A stretch of 64,000 nt of DNA from assembly GCF_011761355.1 (NCBI RefSeq), contig NZ_JAASRW010000005.1, forward strand, positions 434,001 through 498,000. The letters are read 5' to 3'. Source of the DNA: Paenibacillus lupini (lineage in GTDB: Bacteria; Bacillota; Bacilli; Paenibacillales; Paenibacillaceae). A model generated the notes under the pieces. The model searched no databases. It was not told the DNA's origin and was given only the letters and a program-made list of their open reading frames with translations. Made by a program: the position numbers and the translations under genes. Positions 35,599-43,602 of this stretch are shown here, in pieces. Positions within the stretch are counted from its first letter, which is position 1. The number at the start of each line of letters is the position of its first letter.

Positions 35599-37848
35599 AT
35601 GAGACAAGAGATTGTGAAGTCCGATGTAACGGTTATTGGTGGAGGCTTGGCAGGTATTAGTGCTGCAATCGCGGCGGCAAGGTTAGGGCAAAAGGTTGCG
35701 TTGGTTCATAATCGCTCTGTACTTGGAGGCAATTCCAGCTCCGAGGTACGTGTGTGGGTATGTGGTGCAACAGGACATGGTGTTAATCGCTATGCACGGG
35801 AGACCGGTATTATGGGAGAATTATTTATTCAGAACCAATACCGGAATCCGGAAGGTAATCCTTATCTCTGGGATCTTACGCTGCTGGAGGCTGTAAAGGC
35901 GGAACCAAATCTTACACTATTCCTGAATACGGATGTAAGAGAAGTCGAAGCAGACGGTGAACTGGATAACCGGATTATCCGAAGCGTGAATGGATGGATG
36001 ATGGGATCAGAGCGGGAGATCACATTCGAAAGCGAGGTTTTTCTTGACTGTACCGGGGATGGACTAGTCGGATTCCTGGCGGGAGCGGCGTATCGCATCG
36101 GGCGTGAAGCTCGTGATGAGTTCGGGGAAGACTGGGCGCCTGAAGTGGCTGACGATATCACGCTTGGCAGCACGCTGCTCTTCTACACGAAGGATGTAGG
36201 CAAGCCAGTCCGATTCGTTGCACCAGCCTTTGCTAAGGATATTACGACAACCTCCATTCCACTTAAACGTGTTATTCGGAGCGGTGACTCCGGTTGTCAT
36301 TACTGGTGGATTGAATGGGGCGGTGAACTTGATACGGTTCATGAGAATGAACGTATCCGGGATGAACTATGGTCTGTTATTTATGGGATCTGGGACTTCA
36401 TCAAGAACTCTGGCAGGTTTGAAGCTGAGAACATGACGCTGGAGTGGGTAGGGTCGATTCCAGGTAAACGCGAATTCCGCAGGTTCCTTGGAGATACGAT
36501 TCTGACGCAAAATGATGTGATCTCCCAGGTGCCATTCGAAGACCGTATTGCCTTTGGCGGCTGGTCCATCGACCTTCATCCACCACAAGGGGTGTATGCG
36601 ACCGAAAGCGGCTCCAAGCATCTGCATGCAGACGGGATTTATCATATTCCGTTTGGTTCCTTGTACTCCCGGAACGTCAGCAATCTGCTATTCGCAGGAC
36701 GTAATGTCAGTGCCTCGCATGTAGCCTTCGGAACCACTCGTGTAATGGCGACTTGCGCAGTAATGGGTGAAGCAGCTGGTGTTGGTGCAGCCTTGTCGGT
36801 AATCAAGGGCGTTACTCCGCGGGAACTGCGGGAAAAGCATCTGAACGAGCTGCAGCAAACGATGCTGCGCACCGATGCTTCGGTTATCGGCCTGCATAAT
36901 ACTGATTCTTCTGACCTTGCAAGAAAAGGGACAGTCATGTCATCCAGCACAATGACAGGCATTTTGCTTGACCGGGCTTCGGAGGAGTATGCTCTTAAAT
37001 CCGATGTTGGTTTCATCTTCCCAGCGGAAGATGGTTTTGCTGGACTAAGTCTACTTGTGACTTCCCTTAAGGAGACAAGTTTAACCATAGAGCTGTGGGA
37101 TACAGGACGGGCGGAAAATTATGTGCCTGCCAACTGCAGACAAGAGCTTCAGGTTTATGTGGGTACAGGAGAAAAACAATGGATTGATGTGCCAGCGGAC
37201 GCTACGAGGTTCGCAGGTGAGTCATGTAATGTATTCGTTATTGTACGTGCGAATGAAGAGGTAAGCTTGTATAAGTCGGATACGCCATTATCTGGTGTAC
37301 TCGCCTTCGAGCGTGGAGTCAAACCTGTTGTCAGCTCCGATTTGGAAGACCATCAGCCTGATCAGCCGGTTATTGAATGGTCGATGAAACGACTCGTTCG
37401 TCAGCCATTCTGCTTTGCAGTTGAGACGAGCGCCTATTCTGCTGCTAAAGTTGTTGACGGGTATGTCCGGCCGTTTGGCGGTCCACATCTATGGGTATCC
37501 GAGCCGCTGGTGGAAGGCCGTGAGGAATGGGTGGAGGTCTCGCTGCCAAGAACCGCGGATGTCCAGGACATTCATATCACGTTTAATGATGATGTGAATG
37601 AGGATCTGATTAATCTGCATCATCATGAGACACCGTTCCTTATTATTCCGGAGCTAGTGATGTCATATGAGTTACAAGCTTATACTAATGGCGATTGGAT
37701 TACCGTTGCGAGCGACTGCCATAACCGGACACGTAAAAAAATCCATACCTTGGAGAATGCGGTAAAAACAGACCGAATTCGAATCGTGGTTAAGGAAACG
37801 AACGGCGGCAATCGCGCGGAAGTGGTTGAAGTTCGGATTTATGAATAA
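35599..37848 (+). CDS. FAD-dependent oxidoreductase with C-terminal extension
   Basis: The 749-residue protein begins with the FAD-binding motif VTVIGGGLAGISAAIAAARLG (residues 8-28; broken here into G-x-G-x-x-A) and matches the FAD_oxidored family (PF12831-like). The conserved GGNSSSEVRVWVCGATGHG stretch supports this. The FAD part spans roughly residues 1-450. The last ~300 residues form beta-rich domains of unknown role, perhaps sugar-binding. The ATG has AAAGGAGG 8 bases upstream. It is the last gene of the second importer operon, so it probably oxidises the imported compound or a derivative in the cytoplasm. The reaction is unknown. Confidence 0.83.
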   Translation: MRQEIVKSDVTVIGGGLAGISAAIAAARLGQKVALVHNRSVLGGNSSSEVRVWVCGATGHGVNRYARETGIMGELFIQNQYRNPEGNPYLWDLTLLEAVKAEPNLTLFLNTDVREVEADGELDNRIIRSVNGWMMGSEREITFESEVFLDCTGDGLVGFLAGAAYRIGREARDEFGEDWAPEVADDITLGSTLLFYTKDVGKPVRFVAPAFAKDITTTSIPLKRVIRSGDSGCHYWWIEWGGELDTVHENERIRDELWSVIYGIWDFIKNSGRFEAENMTLEWVGSIPGKREFRRFLGDTILTQNDVISQVPFEDRIAFGGWSIDLHPPQGVYATESGSKHLHADGIYHIPFGSLYSRNVSNLLFAGRNVSASHVAFGTTRVMATCAVMGEAAGVGAALSVIKGVTPRELREKHLNELQQTMLRTDASVIGLHNTDSSDLARKGTVMSSSTMTGILLDRASEEYALKSDVGFIFPAEDGFAGLSLLVTSLKETSLTIELWDTGRAENYVPANCRQELQVYVGTGEKQWIDVPADATRFAGESCNVFVIVRANEEVSLYKSDTPLSGVLAFERGVKPVVSSDLEDHQPDQPVIEWSMKRLVRQPFCFAVETSAYSAAKVVDGYVRPFGGPHLWVSEPLVEGREEWVEVSLPRTADVQDIHITFNDDVNEDLINLHHHETPFLIIPELVMSYELQAYTNGDWITVASDCHNRTRKKIHTLENAVKTDRIRIVVKETNGGNRAEVVEVRIYE

Positions 37849-37870
37849 TAGATAAACGAATATACGGGTA

Positions 37871-37902
37871 GGCTGGAATCGAGCGATTCCAGCCGTTTCT
37901 TT
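37871..37902 (+). terminator. Intrinsic terminator
   Basis: GGCTGGAATCG (37871-37881) pairs with CGATTCCAGCC (37884-37894), followed by a T-rich run. Confidence 0.8.
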
Positions 37903-37925
37903 AATCGGTTTGTGATAAAATATAA

Positions 37926-37947
37926 TGTGTGCTAAAATTAGCACACA
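37926..37947. promoter_or_regulatory. Operator dyad at the Rrf2-gene promoter
   Basis: TGTGTGCTAA (37926-37935) and TTAGCACACA (37938-37947) form a perfect 10-bp dyad around AA. It starts right at the TATAAT -10 box (37921-37926), so a bound repressor would block transcription. The core is GTGC-N8-GCAC, repeated at 38399-38414. Confidence 0.75.
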
Positions 37948-37978
37948 TAAATATGAAGGAGGAAGCAATCGAGCAGCT

Positions 37979-38380
37979 ATGGCTACATTGAAACGGTTTG
38001 GATTTGGCGTACAAGCTTTAATTGTATTGGCTTCTCAGTCGGAGCTGCTGACCAGCAGCGAAATTGCAGAGCAAATTCATTGTGAACCAACTGCCTTGCG
38101 TAAAATTTTATCGCAGCTCGTCGAAGGCGGCATTATTGAAGTGAAGCAAGGACGTTCAGGTGGTTACCAGCTGGCCAAACGGCCGGAGCAGGTTACACTT
38201 CGTGAGGTATATCAGACGGTTCATGAGGAAGAACCGCCGTGGGATCGTATGCTGGATACAACGGGCAAGCATCATTTCGGCAAGAAGGTGAATGAGTCTT
38301 TCCAGAAGATTATGGGAGATATATCCGAACAGGTTTATTTTGTGCTCGGTAATTATACGATTGCGGATTTATTGGACTAA
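37979..38380 (+). CDS. Rrf2-family transcriptional regulator
   Basis: The 133-residue protein is an Rrf2-type winged-helix regulator: KRFGFGVQALIVLAS, the recognition helix region EIAEQIHCEPTALRKILSQL, and the wing VKQGRSGGYQLAKRPEQVT. The usual IscR/NsrR cluster-binding cysteine triplet is absent. The only Cys is in the recognition region, so it probably senses something other than an Fe-S signal. ATG 37979 is the likely start, though GGAGG lies about 16 bases upstream, longer than usual. A perfect dyad overlaps its promoter and a matching one precedes the next gene, which suggests self-repression and control of the MBL gene. Confidence 0.88.
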   Translation: MATLKRFGFGVQALIVLASQSELLTSSEIAEQIHCEPTALRKILSQLVEGGIIEVKQGRSGGYQLAKRPEQVTLREVYQTVHEEEPPWDRMLDTTGKHHFGKKVNESFQKIMGDISEQVYFVLGNYTIADLLD

Positions 38381-38396
38381 GTTTTTTTATTCTAAA

Positions 38397-38416
38397 TTGT
38401 GCAAAAAATAGCACAT
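38397..38416. promoter_or_regulatory. Second GTGC-N8-GCAC operator, before the MBL-hydrolase gene
   Basis: GTGC and GCAC at 38399-38414 are spaced by 8 A/T bases, the same core and spacing as the dyad at the Rrf2 promoter. It lies 17 bases after the Rrf2 stop codon and 16 bases before the next ATG. Confidence 0.65.
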
Positions 38417-38431
38417 ATAAAGGTGAGAGAA

Positions 38432-39082
38432 ATGAAAATTAAATGGTATGGGCAATCTTCTTTCTTACTGACAACAGACGAAGGAACACGTGTATTAATC
38501 GATCCTTACGGGCGCCTTCTTGGCTATCGCATGCCTAAAGGTATTGAATCGGATATTGTTATTGTGACACATAATCATAAGGATCATAATCAGATTCAGG
38601 TAGCGTCCGGTGAATATATGCTCGTTAATCAGCCAAGGGAATATAAGAAAAAAGAGGTATCCATTAAAGGGATTGCAACCTTTCACGATAAGGCAGGCGG
38701 CAAGAAGCGTGGACCTAATATCGTCTTTGTTATTAAGGCAGGAGATGTGACCGTATGCCATTGTGGGGATCTTGGACATCTGCTGACTGAAGAACAAGTG
38801 CGTCAGATTGGTAAGGTAGATATTCTGATGGTTCCAGCAGGAGGTAAAATGGTATTAGGTGGAGTTGAAGCCGCCGAGGTGATGCGTCAGCTTCAGCCGA
38901 CAATCGCGATTCCAATGCATTACCGGACGAAAGCGCTGGGACTCCCAGGTAAGCTGATGTTCGAAAAGGTTGAGAAATTTACGGCGGCTGCATGCGTTAA
39001 GACGCAGGAAGTTCGTGAGCTTGATGTCACGAAGGATACTTTGTCCGATTATGCAGGTGTCCTTACTTTCCTGTATGATTAA
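38432..39082 (+). CDS. Metallo-beta-lactamase-fold metal-dependent hydrolase
   Basis: The 216-residue protein is a small MBL-fold hydrolase of the UPF0173/lactonase-like group. The metal motif is THNHKDHNQ (H-x-H-x-D-H) near residues 48-54. A downstream His-containing motif (VCHCGDLGHLLTEEQ) and PMHYRTKALGL supply the remaining ligands. AAAGGTGAGAG precedes the ATG. It lies just behind the Rrf2 regulator and its second operator, so its expression is probably tied to the Rrf2 signal. The substrate is unknown; family members hydrolyse lactones or phosphoesters. Confidence 0.85.
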   Translation: MKIKWYGQSSFLLTTDEGTRVLIDPYGRLLGYRMPKGIESDIVIVTHNHKDHNQIQVASGEYMLVNQPREYKKKEVSIKGIATFHDKAGGKKRGPNIVFVIKAGDVTVCHCGDLGHLLTEEQVRQIGKVDILMVPAGGKMVLGGVEAAEVMRQLQPTIAIPMHYRTKALGLPGKLMFEKVEKFTAAACVKTQEVRELDVTKDTLSDYAGVLTFLYD

Positions 39083-39115
39083 CAAATAAGGAAATTAATA
39101 ACGATAGGCAGGCAA

Positions 39116-40219
39116 ATGACGGTGGACTCAAATGGATTCAAATTTATAGTGACACTTGTAACAGCAGTTGGCGGCGGAGTGATCTTTAGTCTTCTTCATA
39201 CACCGATTCCGTGGCTCCTTGGGCCAATGATAGCCGTGTTAATCGGATCAAATGTATGGAAGGGCAAATATAGGTGGCCCGGACAAATTCGTAATTCCGG
39301 TATGATTATTGTTGGTTATACGATTGGTCTTTCGATGACAGGGGCAGCTCTGAAAGAAATGGGACATCAGCTGCCTACGATGTGTCTGATGACGATCATC
39401 TTGCTGCTGTTATGCGGAAGTATCGCTTTTGCAGTATCCAAGCTGTCGGATACGGATTTCAAAACCGCCTTACTTGGCGCCATACCTGGAGGATTATCGC
39501 AGGTGCTTGCATTAGCGGAGGAGACGAAAGGCGTTAATCTGACAGTTGTTACGGTTACGCAGGTGGTCAGGCTGATGATTATTGTCATTGGTATTCCGCT
39601 GCTTGTGTTCAGTCCGATCTTTGGTCAGGTGCATGATGCAGCAGCAGCAGCAGCGGTGTCACTCACAACCAACCAGGCCAATTGGGCGGACTTGTTCCCC
39701 AATATTCTTATCTTTGCTCCAATTTGTGTGATATGTGCGGTAGCTGGTAACCGGATCAATTTCCCTACTGCGTACCTGCTTGGACCAGCCATTGCTACAG
39801 CTGCTCTGCAAGGCGCGGGCCTGCATGGTCCAGCACTTCCTGCGGGTCTAATCAGTGCGGCACAGCTGATGATTGGTACGTATGTTGGTTTATTACTTAA
39901 GCCAGGCAAGCTTCAGCGGAAGGTAAGGACGTTTTCTTTTGCTATTGGAAGCGGGTTGGTCCTCATGATCTTTGCTTGGGGAGTTAGTGAGCTGCTTACT
40001 GTCCTACACCCAGTCTCAAGATCAACGGCTTTGCTTAGCCTTGCACCTGGAGGAATGGACCAGATGGGGATATTGGCACACGAGATTGATGCCGATCTGT
40101 CGATGGTATCGGGGTATCAATTGTTCCGGACTTTCTTTATCTTCTTTGCGGTACCGCCTATTCTGCGCCTATTATTTAAGATCAAACGGAAAGGTTCAGT
40201 TACGGAGCAGCCGCAGTAA
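39116..40219 (+). CDS. AbrB-family (PF05145) membrane protein
   Basis: The 367-residue protein has about ten membrane helices in two similar halves. The signature TPIPWLLGPMIAVLIGSNVW in the first half and IPGGLSQVLALAEETKG in the middle identify the AbrB membrane family, sometimes annotated as ammonia monooxygenase-like. This is not the AbrB DNA-binding regulator. The second half repeats the pattern (FPTAYLLGPAIATAALQGAG). The ATG at 39116 has only a weak AGG upstream. It starts 33 bases after the MBL gene. Its transport function is not established. Confidence 0.82.
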   Translation: MTVDSNGFKFIVTLVTAVGGGVIFSLLHTPIPWLLGPMIAVLIGSNVWKGKYRWPGQIRNSGMIIVGYTIGLSMTGAALKEMGHQLPTMCLMTIILLLLCGSIAFAVSKLSDTDFKTALLGAIPGGLSQVLALAEETKGVNLTVVTVTQVVRLMIIVIGIPLLVFSPIFGQVHDAAAAAAVSLTTNQANWADLFPNILIFAPICVICAVAGNRINFPTAYLLGPAIATAALQGAGLHGPALPAGLISAAQLMIGTYVGLLLKPGKLQRKVRTFSFAIGSGLVLMIFAWGVSELLTVLHPVSRSTALLSLAPGGMDQMGILAHEIDADLSMVSGYQLFRTFFIFFAVPPILRLLFKIKRKGSVTEQPQ

Positions 40220-40271
40220 ACTTTTATGGATGGCATTCTCAATACCCGTCTTGGCGGGGGAATTTATTAAG

Positions 40272-40300
40272 GACTTGAGACATTATGTTTCAAGTCTATT
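40272..40300 (+). terminator. Weak terminator-like hairpin after the AbrB-family gene
   Basis: GACTTGAGAC (40272-40281) pairs with GTTTCAAGTC (40287-40296, with one G-T pair), followed by TATTTGTT. Confidence 0.45.
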
Positions 40301-40367
40301 TGTTCCAAACGGGACAGCTACACGTGCCGAAGCAGCAGTGCTGTTGCTACGTCTGCTAGAGCAATAA
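40293..40367 (+). pseudogene. Remnant of an S-layer-homology (SLH) domain
   Basis: The frame ending at TAA 40365-40367 reads LFVPNGTATRAEAAVLLLRL followed by LEQ. This is the final part of an SLH domain (the F-x-P-x-x-x-A-T-R-A-E-A-A-V pattern). Only about 25 codons survive and there is no start signal. SLH domains anchor proteins to the cell-wall polymer, so a surface-protein gene once ended here. Confidence 0.7.
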
Positions 40368-40423
40368 GAAATTTGTATGAATTACCATATTCCTCATGTT
40401 ATGCTAGGCTGGAGTGTATTCCT

Positions 40424-40897
40424 ATGTTGGGATGTGATAGAATGCAAGACGTTCAATTAGATCGTAATCAGCTTACATTTGAAAGTCTCATACAGGCTCC
40501 AATAGATCGTGTATGGGCAGCCATTACGACTTCAGAAGGAACAAGAGAAACCTTGTTTGGCTGTTCAATCGAATCCACGTTTGAGCCAGGAGCACGTATT
40601 GAGTTCAGAGGTCAAGGTGCAGATGGGGATAATACTCTTCATGTGTACGGTTTTGTCCGCCACTATGAGCCAAATGTGGAATTCGCTTATGAGCAGCATG
40701 CTGCACCAGCTTATGATCCCGATCATGAGACGACCTATTGCGATATGACCTTTAAGCTCATACCTGAAGGGGAGGCAACACGTTTGGTGTTTACCTGTAA
40801 TTGGACAGCAGGAAATCGGGGATATGAGCATGCGAAAGCAAGCTATCCGGAATCCGATTATATGGATGCTATCAAAAGATTCGCCGAAGCTCGTTAA
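40424..40897 (+). CDS. SRPBCC / AHSA1-like protein
   Basis: The ~157-residue protein has the START-like fold pattern of the AHSA1 group: FESLIQAPIDRVWAAITTSEG at the N-terminus, the central ARIEFRGQGADGDNTLHVYG, and the EGEATRLVFTCNWTAGN strand with a C-terminal helix. Such proteins bind small hydrophobic ligands or partners. I chose ATG 40424 because GGAG lies 9 bases upstream; ATG 40442 is also possible. It is a one-gene unit ending in a strong terminator. No specific function is evident. Confidence 0.78.
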   Translation: MLGCDRMQDVQLDRNQLTFESLIQAPIDRVWAAITTSEGTRETLFGCSIESTFEPGARIEFRGQGADGDNTLHVYGFVRHYEPNVEFAYEQHAAPAYDPDHETTYCDMTFKLIPEGEATRLVFTCNWTAGNRGYEHAKASYPESDYMDAIKRFAEAR

Positions 40898-40903
40898 TTG
40901 GAT

Positions 40904-40943
40904 AAAGCCGTGTAAATGGATTTTTCATTTACACGGCTTTTTT
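40904..40943 (+). terminator. Intrinsic terminator
   Basis: Bases 40904-40918 pair perfectly (15 bp) with 40926-40940, followed by Ts. Confidence 0.9.
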
Positions 40944-41042
40944 GTGAGAATAGCCCTTTTTAAGCCAAGCATGACAAGTGCATATACCATGAGGCTCTTG
41001 TCCGACATAGATTAACGGGACAACGACCATGGAGGTGCAGGT

Positions 41043-42098
41043 TTGACAGCCGTAACCCGGAAATCTAAAAAGCATAAGCATTGTAAACGCAAGATTATTT
41101 GCCGTCATAAAAGAAAACCTTGCAGAATTAGGATGACGGATGCTGAGTTTGCACGTTTAATTAGTATCTTGGAAGGCATCAATAATGAGCTTCCTACTGC
41201 GCTTACACACATGGATTCCGAGCACAATCATGGCTTAATGATGCAACATATCCGGCTGATGGACTTTGTAGGGAAATCCGGAATGTGCCGCAAAAAGCTG
41301 CTTCTGAAGCTGATTGGAGATTTCATTGATCTGCTTAGAAGAATAGAAGTGTCTATCATTGATAAGGTTATTGAACAGCAACTTATTATTAATGAGCTGT
41401 TTATTATCATGGAGACCGTTAACTTAACGACTGTGCAGCAAAATACGTTTAATACAATAATCAATCAAATTAATAATACGATTAATATTTTTGGAAATCA
41501 GGGGCCTACAGGTCCGCAGGGGCCAACAGGTATTCAAGGTCCAGTGGGGCCGCAAGGTGTGCAGGGTATACAAGGCCCGACAGGAGCTCAAGGACCTCAA
41601 GGAGAGCAAGGACCGGCGGGAGCATTCTCGCCTGCTTATGCCAACTTGTATGACAACGCGGCACAAACGTTAGTCAATGGTCAGGCTGTTCGGTTTAATC
41701 AATTTGATCAGCCGTCATCCGTAATTGCAGGTGGGATTATAGCTACGGCTACGTCCCTGACGGTACCGACCGCAGGCGATTATACAACAGATTGGAGCGT
41801 TTCCTTTCTGCCGCCGCCAACCCATTGTGCATTTGGGATTTTTATTAACGGGGTGTTACATCCGGCGACCACTTCAGGGCTTGCTGTCACAGATGGTCAG
41901 CAAGTTAATAATGTAGGGGCGACTGCCATTGCACGGTTAGCTGCTGGTGATGTAGTGGAGCTTCGTGCTCTTATACCACCAACCAGTACACAAGTCGCGA
42001 TTAATATAAGCGCGGTCATCCAATATCCGCCGTTTGGCGGAGTGGCAGACCAGCCAATTGCTAGTGCGTCGTTGAGGATTATTAAGTTAACGGCTTAA
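41043..42098 (+). CDS. Collagen-like surface/exosporium-type protein
   Basis: The 351-residue protein has a basic His/Lys/Cys-rich N-terminus ([20 protein letters not shown]) and a helical region to about residue 145. A short collagen-like run of G-x-y triplets follows (about residues 152-192; [18 protein letters not shown]). The C-terminal domain of about 155 residues ([20 protein letters not shown]) looks like the beta-sandwich tip of BclA-like glycoproteins. Such proteins coat Bacillus and Paenibacillus spores. The start is TTG 41043 with GGAGG upstream. No signal peptide is visible, consistent with assembly onto the spore from the mother cell; that is inferred. Confidence 0.85.
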   Translation: MTAVTRKSKKHKHCKRKIICRHKRKPCRIRMTDAEFARLISILEGINNELPTALTHMDSEHNHGLMMQHIRLMDFVGKSGMCRKKLLLKLIGDFIDLLRRIEVSIIDKVIEQQLIINELFIIMETVNLTTVQQNTFNTIINQINNTINIFGNQGPTGPQGPTGIQGPVGPQGVQGIQGPTGAQGPQGEQGPAGAFSPAYANLYDNAAQTLVNGQAVRFNQFDQPSSVIAGGIIATATSLTVPTAGDYTTDWSVSFLPPPTHCAFGIFINGVLHPATTSGLAVTDGQQVNNVGATAIARLAAGDVVELRALIPPTSTQVAINISAVIQYPPFGGVADQPIASASLRIIKLTA

Positions 42099-42106
42099 CA
42101 ATAAGG

Positions 42107-42145
42107 AAAGCGCTGGGATGAACATGACATCCCGGCGCTTTTAAT
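42107..42145 (+). terminator. Intrinsic terminator of the collagen-like gene
   Basis: AAAGCGCTGGGATG (42107-42120) pairs with CATCCCGGCGCTTT (42128-42141), one G-T pair, then TTT. Confidence 0.85.
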
Positions 42146-42161
42146 TATTGTCGTGGCCATG

Positions 42162-42345
42162 CTAACGAATCGTGAGATGCTTATTTAGCGAAAAACATCT
42201 GCCTCACGAATCTAACGAATCCTGATAACGCTATTTGGCTTGTTGGTGGCAAAATGATGGGAATAAGTGGAGAATAGTGTTATGAGGATTCGTTACAAAT
42301 TCAAGCGTATCGATTTTGAGCAAATAGCATTATGTAGATTCGTTA
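42162..42345. repeat. Four-copy intergenic repeat in two orientations
   Basis: A ~25-base unit that begins CTAACGAATC and ends in GCTATTT-like text occurs four times. Two copies are direct (42162-42186, 42212-42235) and two are inverted (about 42272-42294, 42321-42345). The inverted copies face the direct ones, so the whole block can fold into a large cruciform. The first copy also holds a local hairpin (CGTGAGATG with CATCTGCCTCACG). It occupies most of the 359-base gap between 42098 and 42458 and contains no gene. Confidence 0.7.
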
Positions 42346-42370
42346 GCCGGGCCAGGCTTTTTTGTCGTGG

Positions 42371-42437
42371 TTGACGCATAGCTAGGGCATATGCTATCTT
42401 TGAATTCGTTACTTATTTAGTAAATTAGTAAATAAGT
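42371..42437 (+). promoter_or_regulatory. Promoter and operator-like dyad before the GIY-YIG-like gene
   Basis: TTGACG (42371-42376) and TATCTT (42395-42400) are spaced by 18 bases and resemble a sigma-A promoter. ACTTATTTA (42411-42419) and TAAATAAGT (42429-42437) form a perfect 9-bp dyad with a 9-base spacer just after the expected start of transcription. This is a likely repressor site. Confidence 0.55.
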
Positions 42438-42457
42438 ATGGAGGAGATGATCAAACA

Positions 42458-42844
42458 ATGGAAAAGCAGCGAAAGAGAGAACTAGGAACAGCCTATTCGC
42501 AATCTTTTCGACGGATGGGCGTTTATCAGATTCGGAATGTAGAGAACGGCAAAATACTAGTATTAGGCAGTATGGATCTGGATGGGGCGAAAAACAGACT
42601 GGCCTTTATGCAGCAGACGAATACGAACACCGTATTTGAATTACAACAGGATTGGAACAAATATGGTGCCAGCTGTTTTGTATTTGAAGAGTTGGATTCA
42701 ATCAAGCCACGCGAAGAGCATTTGAACGACCGTTCCGAATTGAAAAAATATCAGGCGGAAGTCGACGCACTCCTTGAGCTATGGATCGAGAAGCTTCAAC
42801 CTTACGATGAGATCGGCTATAACCGTCGGCCTCGGGCCAATTAG
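42458..42844 (+). CDS. GIY-YIG-like small protein, degenerate motif
   Basis: The 128-residue protein resembles GIY-YIG proteins: GVYQIRNVENGKILVLGSMDL at about residues 21-41 (broken here at the two motif strands), then the TVFELQQDWNKYGASCFVFEEL stretch common to the small members. The GIY part is GVY and the YIG part is VLG, so the second tyrosine is missing. The N-terminus is basic and has GGAGGAG before the ATG. It has its own promoter and dyad. Nuclease activity is doubtful; a DNA-binding or structural role is possible. Confidence 0.75.
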   Translation: MEKQRKRELGTAYSQSFRRMGVYQIRNVENGKILVLGSMDLDGAKNRLAFMQQTNTNTVFELQQDWNKYGASCFVFEELDSIKPREEHLNDRSELKKYQAEVDALLELWIEKLQPYDEIGYNRRPRAN

Positions 42845-42854
42845 ATTTCTATAA

Positions 42855-42894
42855 AAGAACCCGCTGCTTCCTTGGAGGCTGCGGGTTCTTTTTC
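42855..42894. terminator. Intrinsic terminator
   Basis: AAGAACCCGC (42855-42864) pairs with GCGGGTTCTT (42881-42890), followed by TTT. Confidence 0.82.
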
Positions 42895-42969
42895 TCGCTC
42901 CATTGCGGCACTTAGATTGACAATTCTCTCTCCAATCGTTAACCTATCAACGAGCAGGAGGTGCGATCT

Positions 42970-43575
42970 ATGTTGACTTATACGGACGAACAATTCGAAG
43001 GTATTGATTTCAGTGGACAAGACTTTAGGGAAGCCGAGCTGACCCGCTGTACATTTACCAAGTGCAAATTCATCAATACCTCCTTGGAGGAAGTTACAAC
43101 ATCGGGCTGCAGGTTTATGGAATGTGATTTCCACGGCGCCTCGCTTAATGCTTCTATTCATACGGAGTCGGCCTTTATGAACTGCCGCTTTGAACATGCG
43201 AATCTGTTCGTATCCAAGTTTTCCTTTTGTAAAATGACAGGCTCTGACTTCTCAGGCGCAGAATTGAATGGGATTACGATTGTACAAGGTGATTGGTCGT
43301 ATACGAACTTAAGGCATGTTAAATTGGATAAGCAAAATTTGAAAGAGGTTCGTTTCGTAGAGTCGGATCTTATGGGTGCTTCACTTGAAAAAGCCGATCT
43401 GCGCAAATGTGACTTCACACGTGCGAACTTGACGCAAACCAATCTGAGCGGAGCGGATCTGCGAGGGGCAGAGCTGGAAGGCATCCCTGTGCATGTCCTT
43501 AATGTGAAAGGCGCACGGATGGACACTGCTCAGGCAATTATGCTGCTAAGATCGCTTGGCGCAAAGGTAGAATAA
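42970..43575 (+). CDS. Pentapeptide-repeat protein
   Basis: The 201-residue protein consists almost entirely of A(D/N)LXX-type pentapeptides, for example TRCTFTKCKFINTSL, ASLEKADLRKCDFTRANLT and GADLRGAELEG. Such repeats fold into a right-handed quadrilateral beta helix that can mimic DNA, as in the Qnr and McbG proteins that protect DNA gyrase. Whether this one does so is unknown. The last ~25 residues (GARMDTAQAIMLLRSLGAKVE, broken here) form a helix. ATG 42970 has GGAGGTG upstream; an upstream in-frame GTG is not needed. Confidence 0.87.
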   Translation: MLTYTDEQFEGIDFSGQDFREAELTRCTFTKCKFINTSLEEVTTSGCRFMECDFHGASLNASIHTESAFMNCRFEHANLFVSKFSFCKMTGSDFSGAELNGITIVQGDWSYTNLRHVKLDKQNLKEVRFVESDLMGASLEKADLRKCDFTRANLTQTNLSGADLRGAELEGIPVHVLNVKGARMDTAQAIMLLRSLGAKVE

Positions 43576-43602
43576 CGAATCGTACATAAAGGAGTAATGT
43601 TC

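Noticed and set aside
39116..40219. Annotation as the AbrB transition-state regulator
   Set aside because: The protein is a ten-helix membrane protein of PF05145; it only shares the name AbrB with the DNA-binding regulator.
42162..42345. Repeats near 42.2 kb considered as a CRISPR array
   Set aside because: The units alternate in orientation and spacing, and no cas genes are nearby.
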